From an uncultured Cellvibrionales bacterium (GTDB taxonomy: Bacteria; Pseudomonadota; Gammaproteobacteria; Pseudomonadales; Dasaniaceae): DNA of 64,000 nucleotides. Below the pieces are notes generated by a model, which did no database searches, was not told the DNA's origin, and saw only the letters and a list, made by a program, of their open reading frames with translations. Below are positions 26,794-35,750 of this stretch, piece by piece. Where the stretch lies: NCBI GenBank assembly GCA_913019905.1, contig CAJVZD010000004.1, positions 62,001-126,000 on the forward strand, given 5' to 3'. Position 1 is the first letter of the stretch, and every line of letters starts with the position of its first letter. A program made the translations under genes and the position numbers.

Positions 26794-27704
26794 CGTATTT
26801 GTTCTGGCTGAGTCTGATTGTCAGAGGTAACTGGTGTCGGAATTTCCGTTTTTGGTATTGCGTTTGATGCCGCCGCCTCACTATTTAATGCTTTAAGTTC
26901 CCGCCAACCAATCCCCTGCTGATTCGATCGGGAAGCTTTGTGCCGGTGAACCTCGCCAATCACTTCAGCCGCTACCGAAACCGCAACCTCTACCGGTAGT
27001 TTTCCCGGCACGTCGCTGAGACCTACGGGGCAGCGTACTTGTTCGTATACGGATTTTTCGTATTGGCGATGATCAAAACGCATTTTAAAACGCTTCCACT
27101 TGGTCTCAGAACCGATCAGTCCGATATAGCGCGCATCGCCTTTCTTTATGACAGTTTCTGTTATAGCGAAATCGAGCGGATGGTTATGAGTCATTATGAT
27201 GAAATAACTATTGGCTGGCATCGCCGCAACCTCATCAGCGGGGCAATCATTAACAACCTTCACTACATTACTGGGTAATTGCGCTGGGAACTCGGCCTCT
27301 CGACCATCAACCCAATGTAAACGACAGGGAAGTTGAGCCAAAATACCTGCCAGTGATTTACCCACGTGTCCGGCACCAAAGAGCATGATGTTTAGCTCAA
27401 CGGCTGAAAAACTTTCAAACAATAGAGTCGCACTTCCTCCGCAGCACTGGCCTAATTTCGCACCAAGAGGAAAGTGCTCAATCCGCTGCTCGGCTTTTGA
27501 GTCAGCCAGCAGCTCTTTTGCAATCGAAATTGCCTTGTATTCCAGATGACCGCCGCCAATCGAACAATAGGTTTCTGTCGCTGCCACAACCATTTTGGTG
27601 CCACTGTCTCGCGGCGTTGAGCCCCTGGCTCCCAGCACAGTGACTATCACATAGGCCTCACCTTGCTCGGCAAGCTGATTAACAATTTCATACCAGGCTG
27701 TCAT
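26790..27704 (-). CDS. xdhC: Xanthine dehydrogenase accessory protein XdhC
   Basis: A 304-residue cytoplasmic chaperone that binds and sulfurates the molybdenum cofactor and inserts it into XdhB. It has the N-terminal XdhC/CoxI domain (VTVLGARGSTPRDSGTKMVV, then CSIGGGHLEYKA and GQCCGGSATLLFE) and the C-terminal Rossmann domain (LFGAGHVGKSL; YFIIMTHNHPLDF). It overlaps the end of xdhB by 17 bases and the start of allB by 4 bases, so its translation is coupled to both. The C-terminal 40 residues are variable and polar. Confidence 0.94.
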   Translation of the reverse strand: MTAWYEIVNQLAEQGEAYVIVTVLGARGSTPRDSGTKMVVAATETYCSIGGGHLEYKAISIAKELLADSKAEQRIEHFPLGAKLGQCCGGSATLLFESFSAVELNIMLFGAGHVGKSLAGILAQLPCRLHWVDGREAEFPAQLPSNVVKVVNDCPADEVAAMPANSYFIIMTHNHPLDFAITETVIKKGDARYIGLIGSETKWKRFKMRFDHRQYEKSVYEQVRCPVGLSDVPGKLPVEVAVSVAAEVIGEVHRHKASRSNQQGIGWRELKALNSEAAASNAIPKTEIPTPVTSDNQTQPEQIR

Positions 27705-30093
27705 TTGTAGATCCTCCAGGCTGATTTTTCTGAACCTGACTTACGCTGCGAATCTGTTCGCAAGCCGCCAGCACACGTTCAGGCGTCGCGGGTGTATCCA
27801 GGGAGGGGCTGTAACGGTAGTTCGCCAGACTTGCAACCGCATCCCGTAATGCACTCCATACCGAAATTCCCAGCATCAACGGCGGTTCTCCTACGGCTTT
27901 GGAATGGAAAATACTAGCTTCAATATTTGGACTGTCCGGCAACAACTCAACGTTAAATACCGGCGGCGCATCGCCGATTGCAGGTATTTTGTAGGCTGCT
28001 GGATTAATTGTCTGCAAGCGACCATCTTCTCCCCAAACTAATTCTTCCGTCGTTAGCCATCCCATGCCTTGAATAAAGGCGCCTTCAATCTGCCCAATAT
28101 CAATGGCCGGATTGATAGATGTGCCAACGTCCTGGCAAATATCGGTACGCAATAATTTGTATTCACCGGTCAGGGTATCGATGATAACTTCGGATACAGC
28201 AGCACCATTAGCGTAGTAGAAGAACGGCCGGCCGACGGCCTTTTCTCTATCGTAATAAATTTTTGGGGTGCGATAGTAACCGGTGGCTGACAGGCTAATA
28301 CGATTCATATAGGCCAATTGTACAAACTCGGAAAAACTCAGCGTTTCGCTGCCAACGCTTATCTTGTTGTTGGAAAAGACAACGTCCTGTTCAGCTATTT
28401 CAAAATGGGATACGGCAAAATCTATCAACCGTTTCTTGATTTTTTGTGCCGCATCTCGCGCCGCCATTCCATTTAAATCTGTTCCGGATGATGCTGCTGT
28501 TGGCGATGTGTTAGGTACTTTATCTGTGCGGGTCGCGGTGCACAATATATTGTCAATGTCGACTTGAAGTTCATTGGCAACGACTTGGGCAACTTTCGTA
28601 TAGAGACCTTGTCCCATCTCAGTACCCCCATGATTCAGCTGAATCGATCCATCGGTATACACATGTATCAACGCACCGGCCTGATTTAAATGCTGAGCTG
28701 TAAAAGAAATACCAAATTTTACTGGCGTTAAGGCAAGGCCTTTTTTCAGAATAGGACTACCGCTATTGAAATCTTCAATGTCCTTCCGTCGACGTTGATA
28801 CTCTGACGTCGTTTCCAGGCGATCGACAAGTCCGGGAACAATATGTTGCTCGATTTTTTGTCCATAGTGTGTCGTGTTTCGATCATCTTTGTCGGTATAG
28901 AAATTGTTCTTACGTACCTCTAAGGGATCTTTACCAACAACTCTGGCAATATTATCAATAACATTTTCTATCGCGACCATACCCTGCGGTCCTCCAAAGC
29001 CACGGAAGGCCGTATTAGACACGGTATGGGTTTTTACTCGATGGCCGGTGATTCGAGCCGCCGGCAAAAAGTAGGCGTTATCGGCGTGAAACATAGCGCG
29101 ATCGACGATTGCGTCGGACAGATCCGGAGACATACCGCAGCCCCCGGCAAGTTCCATATCTAATCCTTCAATACGGCCTTCGGCGCTGAAACCAACCGTG
29201 TAGTTAACTAAAAAATGATGACGTTTTCCGGTGGCTTGCATGTCATCGGCGCGCGCTAATCTTACTTTTACAGGGCGACCAGTCTTATTCGCCATTAACG
29301 CAGCGATACACGCCCACTGGTTAGCGCTAGTCTCTTTGCCGCCAAAGCCGCCGCCCATTCGGCGAGTATCAACCGTGACTTTATTCATCGGGATATTTAA
29401 CACCTCCGCAACCAGCTTTTGCCCTTCACTGGGATTTTGCGTAGAGCTGTATACCATCATGCCGCCGTCTTCGGTGGGTACGCAGAGAGACACCTGCCCC
29501 TCCAGATACATTTGTTCCTGACCACCAATATTCATCTCGCCGGTTAACGTATGCTTAGCAGCCTTGATCATCCGAGCAGAGTCACCACGTTTTTGAGTAT
29601 GTGTTGGCCGTACAAAACTCTGGTTTGCCAAGCCTTGCTTAATCGTTGTATAGGCTTCGAGAGGCTCATATTCGACCTTTGCCAAACGTGCAGCTTTTCG
29701 CGCCAAATCCTGACTGGTAGCCGCGACGGCAAACAAGACCTGACCGTAAAACTGCACCTCACCGCCCTCATTTACCATAATCGGGTCGCCGGGAAAAACC
29801 GGACCAATATCGGTATGGCCACGAATGTCGTCAAGTGTTAGAACGTCAACCACACCTTCTGCGGTTTTCACAGCACTCAAGTCGAGTCGCCTTACGTTGC
29901 CACGAGCAATGGTGCTGAGGACCGGATACGCATAGAGAGTACTAGCAGGAGCTAACTGGTCATCGACATAAACAGCTTCGCCGCTAACATGTTTTTCAGC
30001 GCTTTCATGTTTTTGCTGGTGGCCACTTATTCCCTTAACGGTTGACCTTTCATTCTTATCTGCGCTGGTAGGTAGATCGATAAGTTTACGCAT
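27688..30093 (-). CDS. xdhB: Xanthine dehydrogenase molybdopterin-binding subunit
   Basis: An 801-residue molybdenum subunit of xanthine dehydrogenase, oxidising hypoxanthine and xanthine to urate. The aldehyde oxidase/xanthine dehydrogenase a/b hammerhead domain (about 40-150) is followed by the cofactor-binding domain with RRMGGGFGGKE, TAFRGFGGPQG, GGTEMGQGLYTK and the base-catalyst Glu motif KAVGEPPLMLG near residue 735. The length matches the separate XdhB of gammaproteobacteria (about 780-800). It overlaps xdhA by eight bases. Absence of a Tat signal indicates a cytoplasmic enzyme. Confidence 0.96.
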   Translation of the reverse strand: MRKLIDLPTSADKNERSTVKGISGHQQKHESAEKHVSGEAVYVDDQLAPASTLYAYPVLSTIARGNVRRLDLSAVKTAEGVVDVLTLDDIRGHTDIGPVFPGDPIMVNEGGEVQFYGQVLFAVAATSQDLARKAARLAKVEYEPLEAYTTIKQGLANQSFVRPTHTQKRGDSARMIKAAKHTLTGEMNIGGQEQMYLEGQVSLCVPTEDGGMMVYSSTQNPSEGQKLVAEVLNIPMNKVTVDTRRMGGGFGGKETSANQWACIAALMANKTGRPVKVRLARADDMQATGKRHHFLVNYTVGFSAEGRIEGLDMELAGGCGMSPDLSDAIVDRAMFHADNAYFLPAARITGHRVKTHTVSNTAFRGFGGPQGMVAIENVIDNIARVVGKDPLEVRKNNFYTDKDDRNTTHYGQKIEQHIVPGLVDRLETTSEYQRRRKDIEDFNSGSPILKKGLALTPVKFGISFTAQHLNQAGALIHVYTDGSIQLNHGGTEMGQGLYTKVAQVVANELQVDIDNILCTATRTDKVPNTSPTAASSGTDLNGMAARDAAQKIKKRLIDFAVSHFEIAEQDVVFSNNKISVGSETLSFSEFVQLAYMNRISLSATGYYRTPKIYYDREKAVGRPFFYYANGAAVSEVIIDTLTGEYKLLRTDICQDVGTSINPAIDIGQIEGAFIQGMGWLTTEELVWGEDGRLQTINPAAYKIPAIGDAPPVFNVELLPDSPNIEASIFHSKAVGEPPLMLGISVWSALRDAVASLANYRYSPSLDTPATPERVLAACEQIRSVSQVQKNQPGGSTNDSLV

Positions 30094-31552
30094 ATTGAGT
30101 CACCCTCAGCAGATTGGATGATGGCTCTCGATCTGATTTTTCGCCCTGCTCATAATCCAAATAGAGCCTACGCAGTAAATTTCGCGATGAGCTTAATCGA
30201 TAAGTGGCGCTGGAGCGAAAGTCGCTGATGGGTGTAAAGTCCTTATCCATCGCGTCCATCGCCTCTGCGATCGTCACGTCAGTCCAATTTTTACCGATTA
30301 GCGCCTGTTCGCAGTGGCTCGCCCGCTTGGGAATTTCAGCCATGCCACCGAAAGCAATAGTGGCTTTTTTTACCTTGCCCGCAACAATGTTGATATTGAA
30401 TGCGCCGCAGCTCGAAGAAATATCGTCCTCCAATCGCTTACTAATTTTATACACCCGGAATACGCTGTCGGCCTGAGGTTTCGGTACGATAATACGCTCA
30501 ATAAATTCCGAGGTTTCCAGTGATGTTTTTTTATAGCTGACAAAGTAGTTCTCAATGCCAATCACTCTACTGACATCACCTTTGCGTAACACCAACTTGG
30601 CTCCAAGCGCGATCAACACGGGAGGCATATCTCCAATGGGCGAAGCGTTGCCCACATTTCCACCTATGGTCCCCTGATTACGAATTTGTTTGGAACCAAG
30701 ACGATCGATTAATTCATGCAAGTCGGGGTAAAGTGCAACCAGGGCATCTTTGGTACTGCCGTAGCTCGCAGCGGCACCAATGTCGAGCTCATCGTCCATC
30801 TGCACGACGGTTTTCATTTCTTCAATTCTGCCGATGTAAATCAAACAATCGAAACTGCGCAGAAATTGGGTAATCTCAAGACTAAGGTCAGTACCTCCGG
30901 CGACAAGGCGGGCCTCAGGGTATTCAAGTAGCAAATCGGCAAGCTCTTTAACCGTCGATGGCGAAAAAAAATGTTTGCTATTGCCCGTCAGCTTAACGGC
31001 GCCATCAGCCTCATTAATCGCGTTTAACGACGCGAGCACCGCCAGTTCGGTTTGATCAAACTGGTCCCGTAGCGGCGGCTCAAACATCTGCACGGCGGCA
31101 TCGACAATCGGACGGTAACCCGTGCATCGGCAGAGATTACCGCCCAGAGCCTCAATGATAGATTGGCGGTCGGCTTGCTCGTTATTTTTTCGATAAGCAA
31201 ACATCGACATCACAAAGCCAGGCGTGCAGAAGCCGCACTGGGAACCATGGCAGTCCACCATCGCCTGTTGGACGGGGTGCAAACACTCACCGTCTTTTAA
31301 ATCTTCAATCGTGATCAGTTGTTTGCCGTGCAAACTACCGAGCAAGGTAATACACGCATTGATGGCGCTGTATTCAATACCGACGTTCCCCGCATGGCCA
31401 ATAACAACGGTGCATGCGCCACAATCTCCAGACGCACAACCCTCTTTGGATCCTGTTTTCTGTAGGTGTTCACGCAGATAATCCAGCACGGTAGTGTTCG
31501 GGTCGATATTCTCGACGACATGCTCTTGCTGATTAAGTAGAAATGTGATCAC
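30086..31552 (-). CDS. xdhA: Xanthine dehydrogenase iron-sulfur/FAD subunit
   Basis: A 488-residue subunit passing electrons from the molybdenum centre to NAD+. It carries the N-terminal plant-type [2Fe-2S] domain (CASGDCGACTV, near residues 40-50), the second [2Fe-2S] domain (CGFCTPG and GGNLCRCTGYRP, about 105-150), an FAD-binding domain with LVAGGTDLSLE and TIGGNVGNASPIGDMPP, and a C-terminal CO dehydrogenase flavoprotein domain. It is the first gene of the operon. Upstream on the minus strand, TTGACA (31695-31690) and TTTTAT (31672-31667) with a 17-base spacer form a plausible promoter, and the -35 is half of a candidate operator palindrome. Confidence 0.96.
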   Translation of the reverse strand: MITFLLNQQEHVVENIDPNTTVLDYLREHLQKTGSKEGCASGDCGACTVVIGHAGNVGIEYSAINACITLLGSLHGKQLITIEDLKDGECLHPVQQAMVDCHGSQCGFCTPGFVMSMFAYRKNNEQADRQSIIEALGGNLCRCTGYRPIVDAAVQMFEPPLRDQFDQTELAVLASLNAINEADGAVKLTGNSKHFFSPSTVKELADLLLEYPEARLVAGGTDLSLEITQFLRSFDCLIYIGRIEEMKTVVQMDDELDIGAAASYGSTKDALVALYPDLHELIDRLGSKQIRNQGTIGGNVGNASPIGDMPPVLIALGAKLVLRKGDVSRVIGIENYFVSYKKTSLETSEFIERIIVPKPQADSVFRVYKISKRLEDDISSSCGAFNINIVAGKVKKATIAFGGMAEIPKRASHCEQALIGKNWTDVTIAEAMDAMDKDFTPISDFRSSATYRLSSSRNLLRRLYLDYEQGEKSDREPSSNLLRVTQYA

Positions 31553-31666
31553 GGCTTAAAACCCCGGTGTATTGTAATTATCATCGGCCAGATAACGTCA
31601 GCCTTTTGCATTGATCAACGAGTATCGCCATCAGTGTAGATAGTTATAGCTAAGGCGCTAGATGCA

Positions 31667-31695
31667 ATAAAATCAAATCTTGACATAAGTGTCAA
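31667..31695 (-). promoter_or_regulatory. Candidate sigma-70 promoter of the xdhA operon
   Basis: On the minus strand TTGACA (31695-31690), a 17-base spacer and TTTTAT (31672-31667). The predicted transcript start is near 31660, giving a leader of about 100 bases before xdhA. Repressor bound to the overlapping palindrome would block the -35. Confidence 0.5.
31680..31695. promoter_or_regulatory. RutR-like operator palindrome 1
   Basis: TTGACATAAGTGTCAA: TTGACA and TGTCAA arms around four bases. The E. coli RutR consensus is TTGACCAnnTGGTCAA, so the arms and overall 16-bp length agree. It overlaps the candidate xdhA -35. Likely ligand-controlled repressor: the TetR protein at 39308-39964. Confidence 0.6.
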
Positions 31696-31756
31696 TATTA
31701 GTTGACAATTTTTCTACGGTAAAGAATAAGCTGAAGAAATATTAATCAAAAATTTG

Positions 31757-31772
31757 TTGACATTCATGTCAA
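31757..31772. promoter_or_regulatory. RutR-like operator palindrome 2
   Basis: TTGACATTCATGTCAA: seven-base inverted arms TTGACAT/ATGTCAA around TC. Same arms as palindrome 1, 77 bases away, on the transporter side of the divergent gap, so it probably controls the importer operon. Confidence 0.6.
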
Positions 31773-32020
31773 TATTTGGAATTTTAGCACCCCTTGAACA
31801 AAATTGATCGCTGTGACCTGGAGCTTTTTGACAGCTACATTGTTTTTTCCAGCCACTAAAAATAACAAAGAAAACCACAGAAAGTCGCAACAATCGAACT
31901 GTGACCAGACATTAATTATGTATCTATACTTCTACTGATGAAGAGATAACGCAATTAACAAAGAATCTTCACAGCTTTGCTAGACGCCGGGAAGTTCGGT
32001 AAAAAAATAGGGGACAGGGT

Positions 32021-33562
32021 ATGACTGCTGACGAACATAACACTGAGTTTCGATTGGTGCTTGAAGGCATTACCAAACAATACCCAGGCTGCCTGGCAAA
32101 CGATCAGGTTAGCCTGAAAATCAAACCCGGTGCCATTTATGCCCTGCTTGGAGAAAACGGCGCGGGTAAAAGCACCTTAATGAAAATCATTTATGGCGTC
32201 GTAAAACCAGATTCTGGAAGACTAATTTGGGAAGGAAAGGAAACATCGATTACTGCTCCGGTACAGGCGCGTCAACTGGGAATTGGAATGGTATTTCAGC
32301 ATTTCTCTTTGTTTGAGACACTCACGGTACTGGAAAATATTGCGCTCGGTATGGACGGCGATAGCTCGGCGGACCTTGCAGCTCTTGCAAATAAAATTAC
32401 CGAAGTATCCGCTCGCTATGGGATGGCGCTGGAACCCCATCGCCCGGTACACACGCTCTCCACAGGTGAGCGTCAACGCGTAGAAATTGTTCGCTGCCTG
32501 ATCCAGGATATAAAATTGTTAATCCTCGATGAACCCACCTCAGTACTAACACCCCAGGAAGTCGACACCCTATTCGCAACCTTGCATCAGTTGGCGGCTG
32601 AAGGCACCAGCATTATGTTCATCAGCCATAAACTCAAAGAAGTAAAGGCACTCTGCGACTATGCAACCGTGCTGAGAATGGGCCGCGTAACAGGCGGCTG
32701 CCGACCAAAAGAAGAAAGCACCACCAGCATGGCAAAAATGATGGTAGGTGATGATACCCCCGTGACTCACGAGTATGAAAAAGCCAGCGGGGGTGTCGAT
32801 TTTTTAATTGTCGACAATCTTAACCAGCCAACTAGCGACCCTTTTGGGGTGACCTTGAAAAACATTAATTTTTCGGTGAAAGCGGGAGAAATTTTAGGAA
32901 TCGCCGGTGTGGCCGGCAATGGCCAATCCGAATTGTTGTCCGCGCTAAGTGGCGAAGATTTAACTGAGGTCGCCAGCGCAATCCGTTTCCCCCATGTTGA
33001 TTTGGGTGCAATAACACCTTGTAAAAGACGCGAAGAAGGATTGGCTTTTGTTCCCGAAGACCGATTGGGTCGGGGAGCTGTACCGGACATGAGCCTGTGG
33101 GAAAACGGTTTATTAACGGGCTTTTTGGAAGGTTTGGTAAACAAAGGGGTTTTAAATCAGGGGAAAATTCACGATTTCGCCAACCGTATCATCGACGGCT
33201 ACAACGTTAAATGCGGTGACTTAAATGCGACGGCGAAAAGCTTGTCCGGCGGTAATTTACAGAAATTCATTATTGGCCGAGAAATCATGCAAAATCCGGA
33301 TTGCCTGGTGGCGGCCCACCCAACTTGGGGTGTCGATATCGGTGCCGCCATATGCATTCACAAAGAGTTGATACAGCTTCGCGACCAAGGCTCCGCCATA
33401 TTGGTTATATCTGAGGACATCGATGAGTTGTTTGCCATCAGCGATCGCATGGGTGCCTTGTTCGATGGCCAGCTTTCCCCCATCAGAACCCCCGCAGACA
33501 CCTCTATTGAAGAAGTAGGTAGCTGGATGGCTGGAATTTTTGATACGACCGAAGCAGCATAA
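32021..33562 (+). CDS. Nucleoside/purine ABC importer, ATP-binding protein
   Basis: A 513-residue cytoplasmic ATPase with two nucleotide-binding domains, as in the BMP-type (NupA/YufO, RbsA-like) importers. Domain 1 has Walker A GENGAGKST, signature TGERQRVEI and Walker B LLILDEPTS. Domain 2 is degenerate: its P-loop is GVAGNGQSE without the GKS/T, and Walker B reads DCLVAAHPTWGVDIG, whereas the signature LSGGNLQKFIIGRE is kept. That asymmetry is normal for this family. It is the first gene of a five-gene plus-strand run with two permeases, a BMP lipoprotein and a Tsx-like porin, and it is divergent from the purine catabolic operon, which suggests nucleosides or purine bases as substrate. Confidence 0.92.
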   Translation: MTADEHNTEFRLVLEGITKQYPGCLANDQVSLKIKPGAIYALLGENGAGKSTLMKIIYGVVKPDSGRLIWEGKETSITAPVQARQLGIGMVFQHFSLFETLTVLENIALGMDGDSSADLAALANKITEVSARYGMALEPHRPVHTLSTGERQRVEIVRCLIQDIKLLILDEPTSVLTPQEVDTLFATLHQLAAEGTSIMFISHKLKEVKALCDYATVLRMGRVTGGCRPKEESTTSMAKMMVGDDTPVTHEYEKASGGVDFLIVDNLNQPTSDPFGVTLKNINFSVKAGEILGIAGVAGNGQSELLSALSGEDLTEVASAIRFPHVDLGAITPCKRREEGLAFVPEDRLGRGAVPDMSLWENGLLTGFLEGLVNKGVLNQGKIHDFANRIIDGYNVKCGDLNATAKSLSGGNLQKFIIGREIMQNPDCLVAAHPTWGVDIGAAICIHKELIQLRDQGSAILVISEDIDELFAISDRMGALFDGQLSPIRTPADTSIEEVGSWMAGIFDTTEAA

Positions 33563-33597
33563 AAATGCCCACAGTCAGAACCAAGGTAAGTATCTGA

Positions 33598-34668
33598 ATG
33601 AAAATAAAACTCGAAGCGCGCGGCGAAAACTCAAGACTGATTGCTTATTTATCGCCAGTGCTAGCCGGCCTATTAACCCTAATCGCCGGTGCCTGTCTAT
33701 TTGCAGCGCTAGGGAAAGATCCCCTTGAAACTCTATACACATTTTTCATTATGCCCATTACCGATCTTTATGGATGGAGCGAACTGGGCGTTAAAGCAAC
33801 GCCGATATTACTGTGTGCGACAGGCCTGGCTATATGCTATCGCGCCAACGTATGGAATATCGGAGCTGAAGGTCAATTGCTAATAGGCAGTTTGTTCGGC
33901 AGCTGGCTGGCTTTAAGCCTTATCGATATAGACAGCGCGTGGGTGTTGCCCTCAGTGTTGATAACAGGAGCCTTAGCGGGCGCAGCATGGGCTGCGATTC
34001 CCGCGTACTTAAAAACACGGTTCAATACCAATGAAATACTGACGACAATCATGTTGAATTACATAGCGTTAAATATGTTGTTATTCTCGGTTCATGGCCC
34101 ACTTAAAGACCCCGCCGGCTTCAATTTCCCAGAGTCAGCACTGTTTTCAGATTCTGCGACTCTGCCCATTTTATTTGAGGGAAACAGAATACATTTCGGA
34201 ATTGTTCTCGCGCTCTTCTTTGTCGTCGCTGCCTGGGTATTGCTCAGTAAAACCTTTGTGGGATTTCAAATTGCAGTGCTGGGTAAAGATGCCAGTGCCG
34301 CACGCTTTGCCGGTTTTAAAGAAGGCCGTTTAATTTGGTTTGTATTGCTAACTTGTGGTGCGTTGGCGGGACTCGCTGGCGTCGGTGAGGTGACCGGCCC
34401 CATTGGTCAATTGATCCCCCATGTATCACCGGGCTATGGTTTTGCCGCAATCATCGTCGCCTTTCTCGGCCGCCTCCATCCTTTTGGTATTCTGCTGGCC
34501 AGTTTACTAATGGCGTTGCTGTATATGGGCGGTGAAATGGTTCAAATAGAAATGGGCCTTCCACTAGCGTTGACAGGTTTGTTTCAGGGCATGTTGCTAT
34601 TTTTCTTGCTGGCCTGCGATGTGCTGATCGGTTATAGAATTGTGGTCGACAGGAAAAAGCCTGCGTAG
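33598..34668 (+). CDS. Nucleoside/purine ABC importer, permease 1
   Basis: A 356-residue inner-membrane permease of the branched-chain amino acid/ribose/nucleoside type (BPD_transp_2), like NupB/YufP. It shows about nine hydrophobic segments, the motif YRANVWNIGAEGQLLIGSLFGS, and NTNEILTTIMLNYIALN typical of BMP-system permeases, and GPIGQLIPHVSPGYGFAAIIVAFLG towards the end. It follows the ATPase by 35 bases and pairs with the second permease to form the heterodimeric channel. Confidence 0.92.
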   Translation: MKIKLEARGENSRLIAYLSPVLAGLLTLIAGACLFAALGKDPLETLYTFFIMPITDLYGWSELGVKATPILLCATGLAICYRANVWNIGAEGQLLIGSLFGSWLALSLIDIDSAWVLPSVLITGALAGAAWAAIPAYLKTRFNTNEILTTIMLNYIALNMLLFSVHGPLKDPAGFNFPESALFSDSATLPILFEGNRIHFGIVLALFFVVAAWVLLSKTFVGFQIAVLGKDASAARFAGFKEGRLIWFVLLTCGALAGLAGVGEVTGPIGQLIPHVSPGYGFAAIIVAFLGRLHPFGILLASLLMALLYMGGEMVQIEMGLPLALTGLFQGMLLFFLLACDVLIGYRIVVDRKKPA

Positions 34669-34751
34669 CTGTGTGTATGGCAAGTATTGAGAACAAAGTA
34701 GCGCCACTAGAAATGCTGCTTTAACAACAAAACTATCGAGACATCAGTGTT

Positions 34752-35678
34752 ATGGATATTGATTTAATTTCCAACATCATACATTTGGCCATCCGTGCCG
34801 GCACACCGCTACTGATTGTTGCCCTGGGCGAACTGGTTTGCGAAAAGTCGGGGATACTAAATCTTGGCCAAGAGGGCATGATGCTAATGGGGGCGGTCGC
34901 CGGGTTTATGGCGGGATACCATAGCGGAAGTGTTATTATTGGATTTGGATTTGCCATTTTGGCCGGCGTTGCCATGTCTTTGTTGTTTGGATTTATCGTC
35001 ATGCAGCTTAACGCCAATCAAGTGGCGACGGGCTTGGCTCTAACGATTTTCGGTACGGGTCTCAGCGGATTTATCGGTCTCAACTATGTCGGAGAATCTA
35101 TCGATGGACTCGATGAATTGACATTTTTTGGCTTAGCTGAAATACCATTGTTGGGCGACATTTTCTTTTCCTATGATATTTTTGTGTATCTTTCTATTGC
35201 GCTCGCAGCAGCGGTTTATTATTTCTTCAAATCTACTCGTCCCGGTCTGATCGTTAAGGCCGTGGGTGAATCTCCCGAATCAGCACAGGCGATTGGCTTG
35301 TCGGTACTAAAGGTCCGCTACTTGGCGATTATGTTCGGTGGTGCAATGGCGGGACTTGCGGGTGCTTATCTATCCTTGGTCATCACTCCTTTGTGGGCCG
35401 ACAATATGACGGCAGGGCGCGGCTGGATCGCTTTGGCACTGGTGGTTTTTGCGAGTTGGCGGGTTGAAAGAGTTTTATTTGGTGCTTATTTATTTGGCTT
35501 AATGGGCATTATGAATTTGGTGTTACAAGGAATGGGGGTTTCTACCTCACCGAATATTTTGGCAATGATGCCCTATGTTGCCACCATAGTAGTACTGGTT
35601 TTGTTATCCAGAAATCAGGCAAAGATAAAGTTGTTCGCTCCGGTATCCCTGGGGAAACCTTTTCATACCAGTGACTAA
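34752..35678 (+). CDS. Nucleoside/purine ABC importer, permease 2
   Basis: A 308-residue inner-membrane permease of the same family, like NupC/YufQ. Features are the N-terminal IRAGTPLLIVALGELVCEKS, SGILNLGQEGMMLMGAVAGF, and LKVRYLAIMFGGAMAGLAGAYLSL, with GRGWIALALVVFASWR near the end. About eight to nine membrane segments. It lies 83 bases after permease 1 in the same operon and completes the inner-membrane pore of the importer. Confidence 0.92.
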   Translation: MDIDLISNIIHLAIRAGTPLLIVALGELVCEKSGILNLGQEGMMLMGAVAGFMAGYHSGSVIIGFGFAILAGVAMSLLFGFIVMQLNANQVATGLALTIFGTGLSGFIGLNYVGESIDGLDELTFFGLAEIPLLGDIFFSYDIFVYLSIALAAAVYYFFKSTRPGLIVKAVGESPESAQAIGLSVLKVRYLAIMFGGAMAGLAGAYLSLVITPLWADNMTAGRGWIALALVVFASWRVERVLFGAYLFGLMGIMNLVLQGMGVSTSPNILAMMPYVATIVVLVLLSRNQAKIKLFAPVSLGKPFHTSD

Positions 35679-35750
35679 ATTAAAATCAACGGCTCGCGTG
35701 CGTTTACCCTGGCAAGCGCGAAGACCTACTAATAACTAAGGAGATATACA

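Larger units (their letters stand above)
31553..32020. other. Divergent control region of the purine island
   Basis: This 468-base gap separates xdhA from the importer ATPase gene. It is AT-rich in 31660-31800 and contains two matching 16-bp palindromes and an extra TTGACA at 31702-31707. No gene is visible. A leader of over 200 bases remains between the second palindrome and the importer start; I could not identify a riboswitch in it. Confidence 0.6.

Noticed and set aside
31773-32020. Possible purine or xanthine riboswitch in the importer leader
   Set aside because: I could not find a recognisable conserved core or paired stems; a covariance-model search would be needed.
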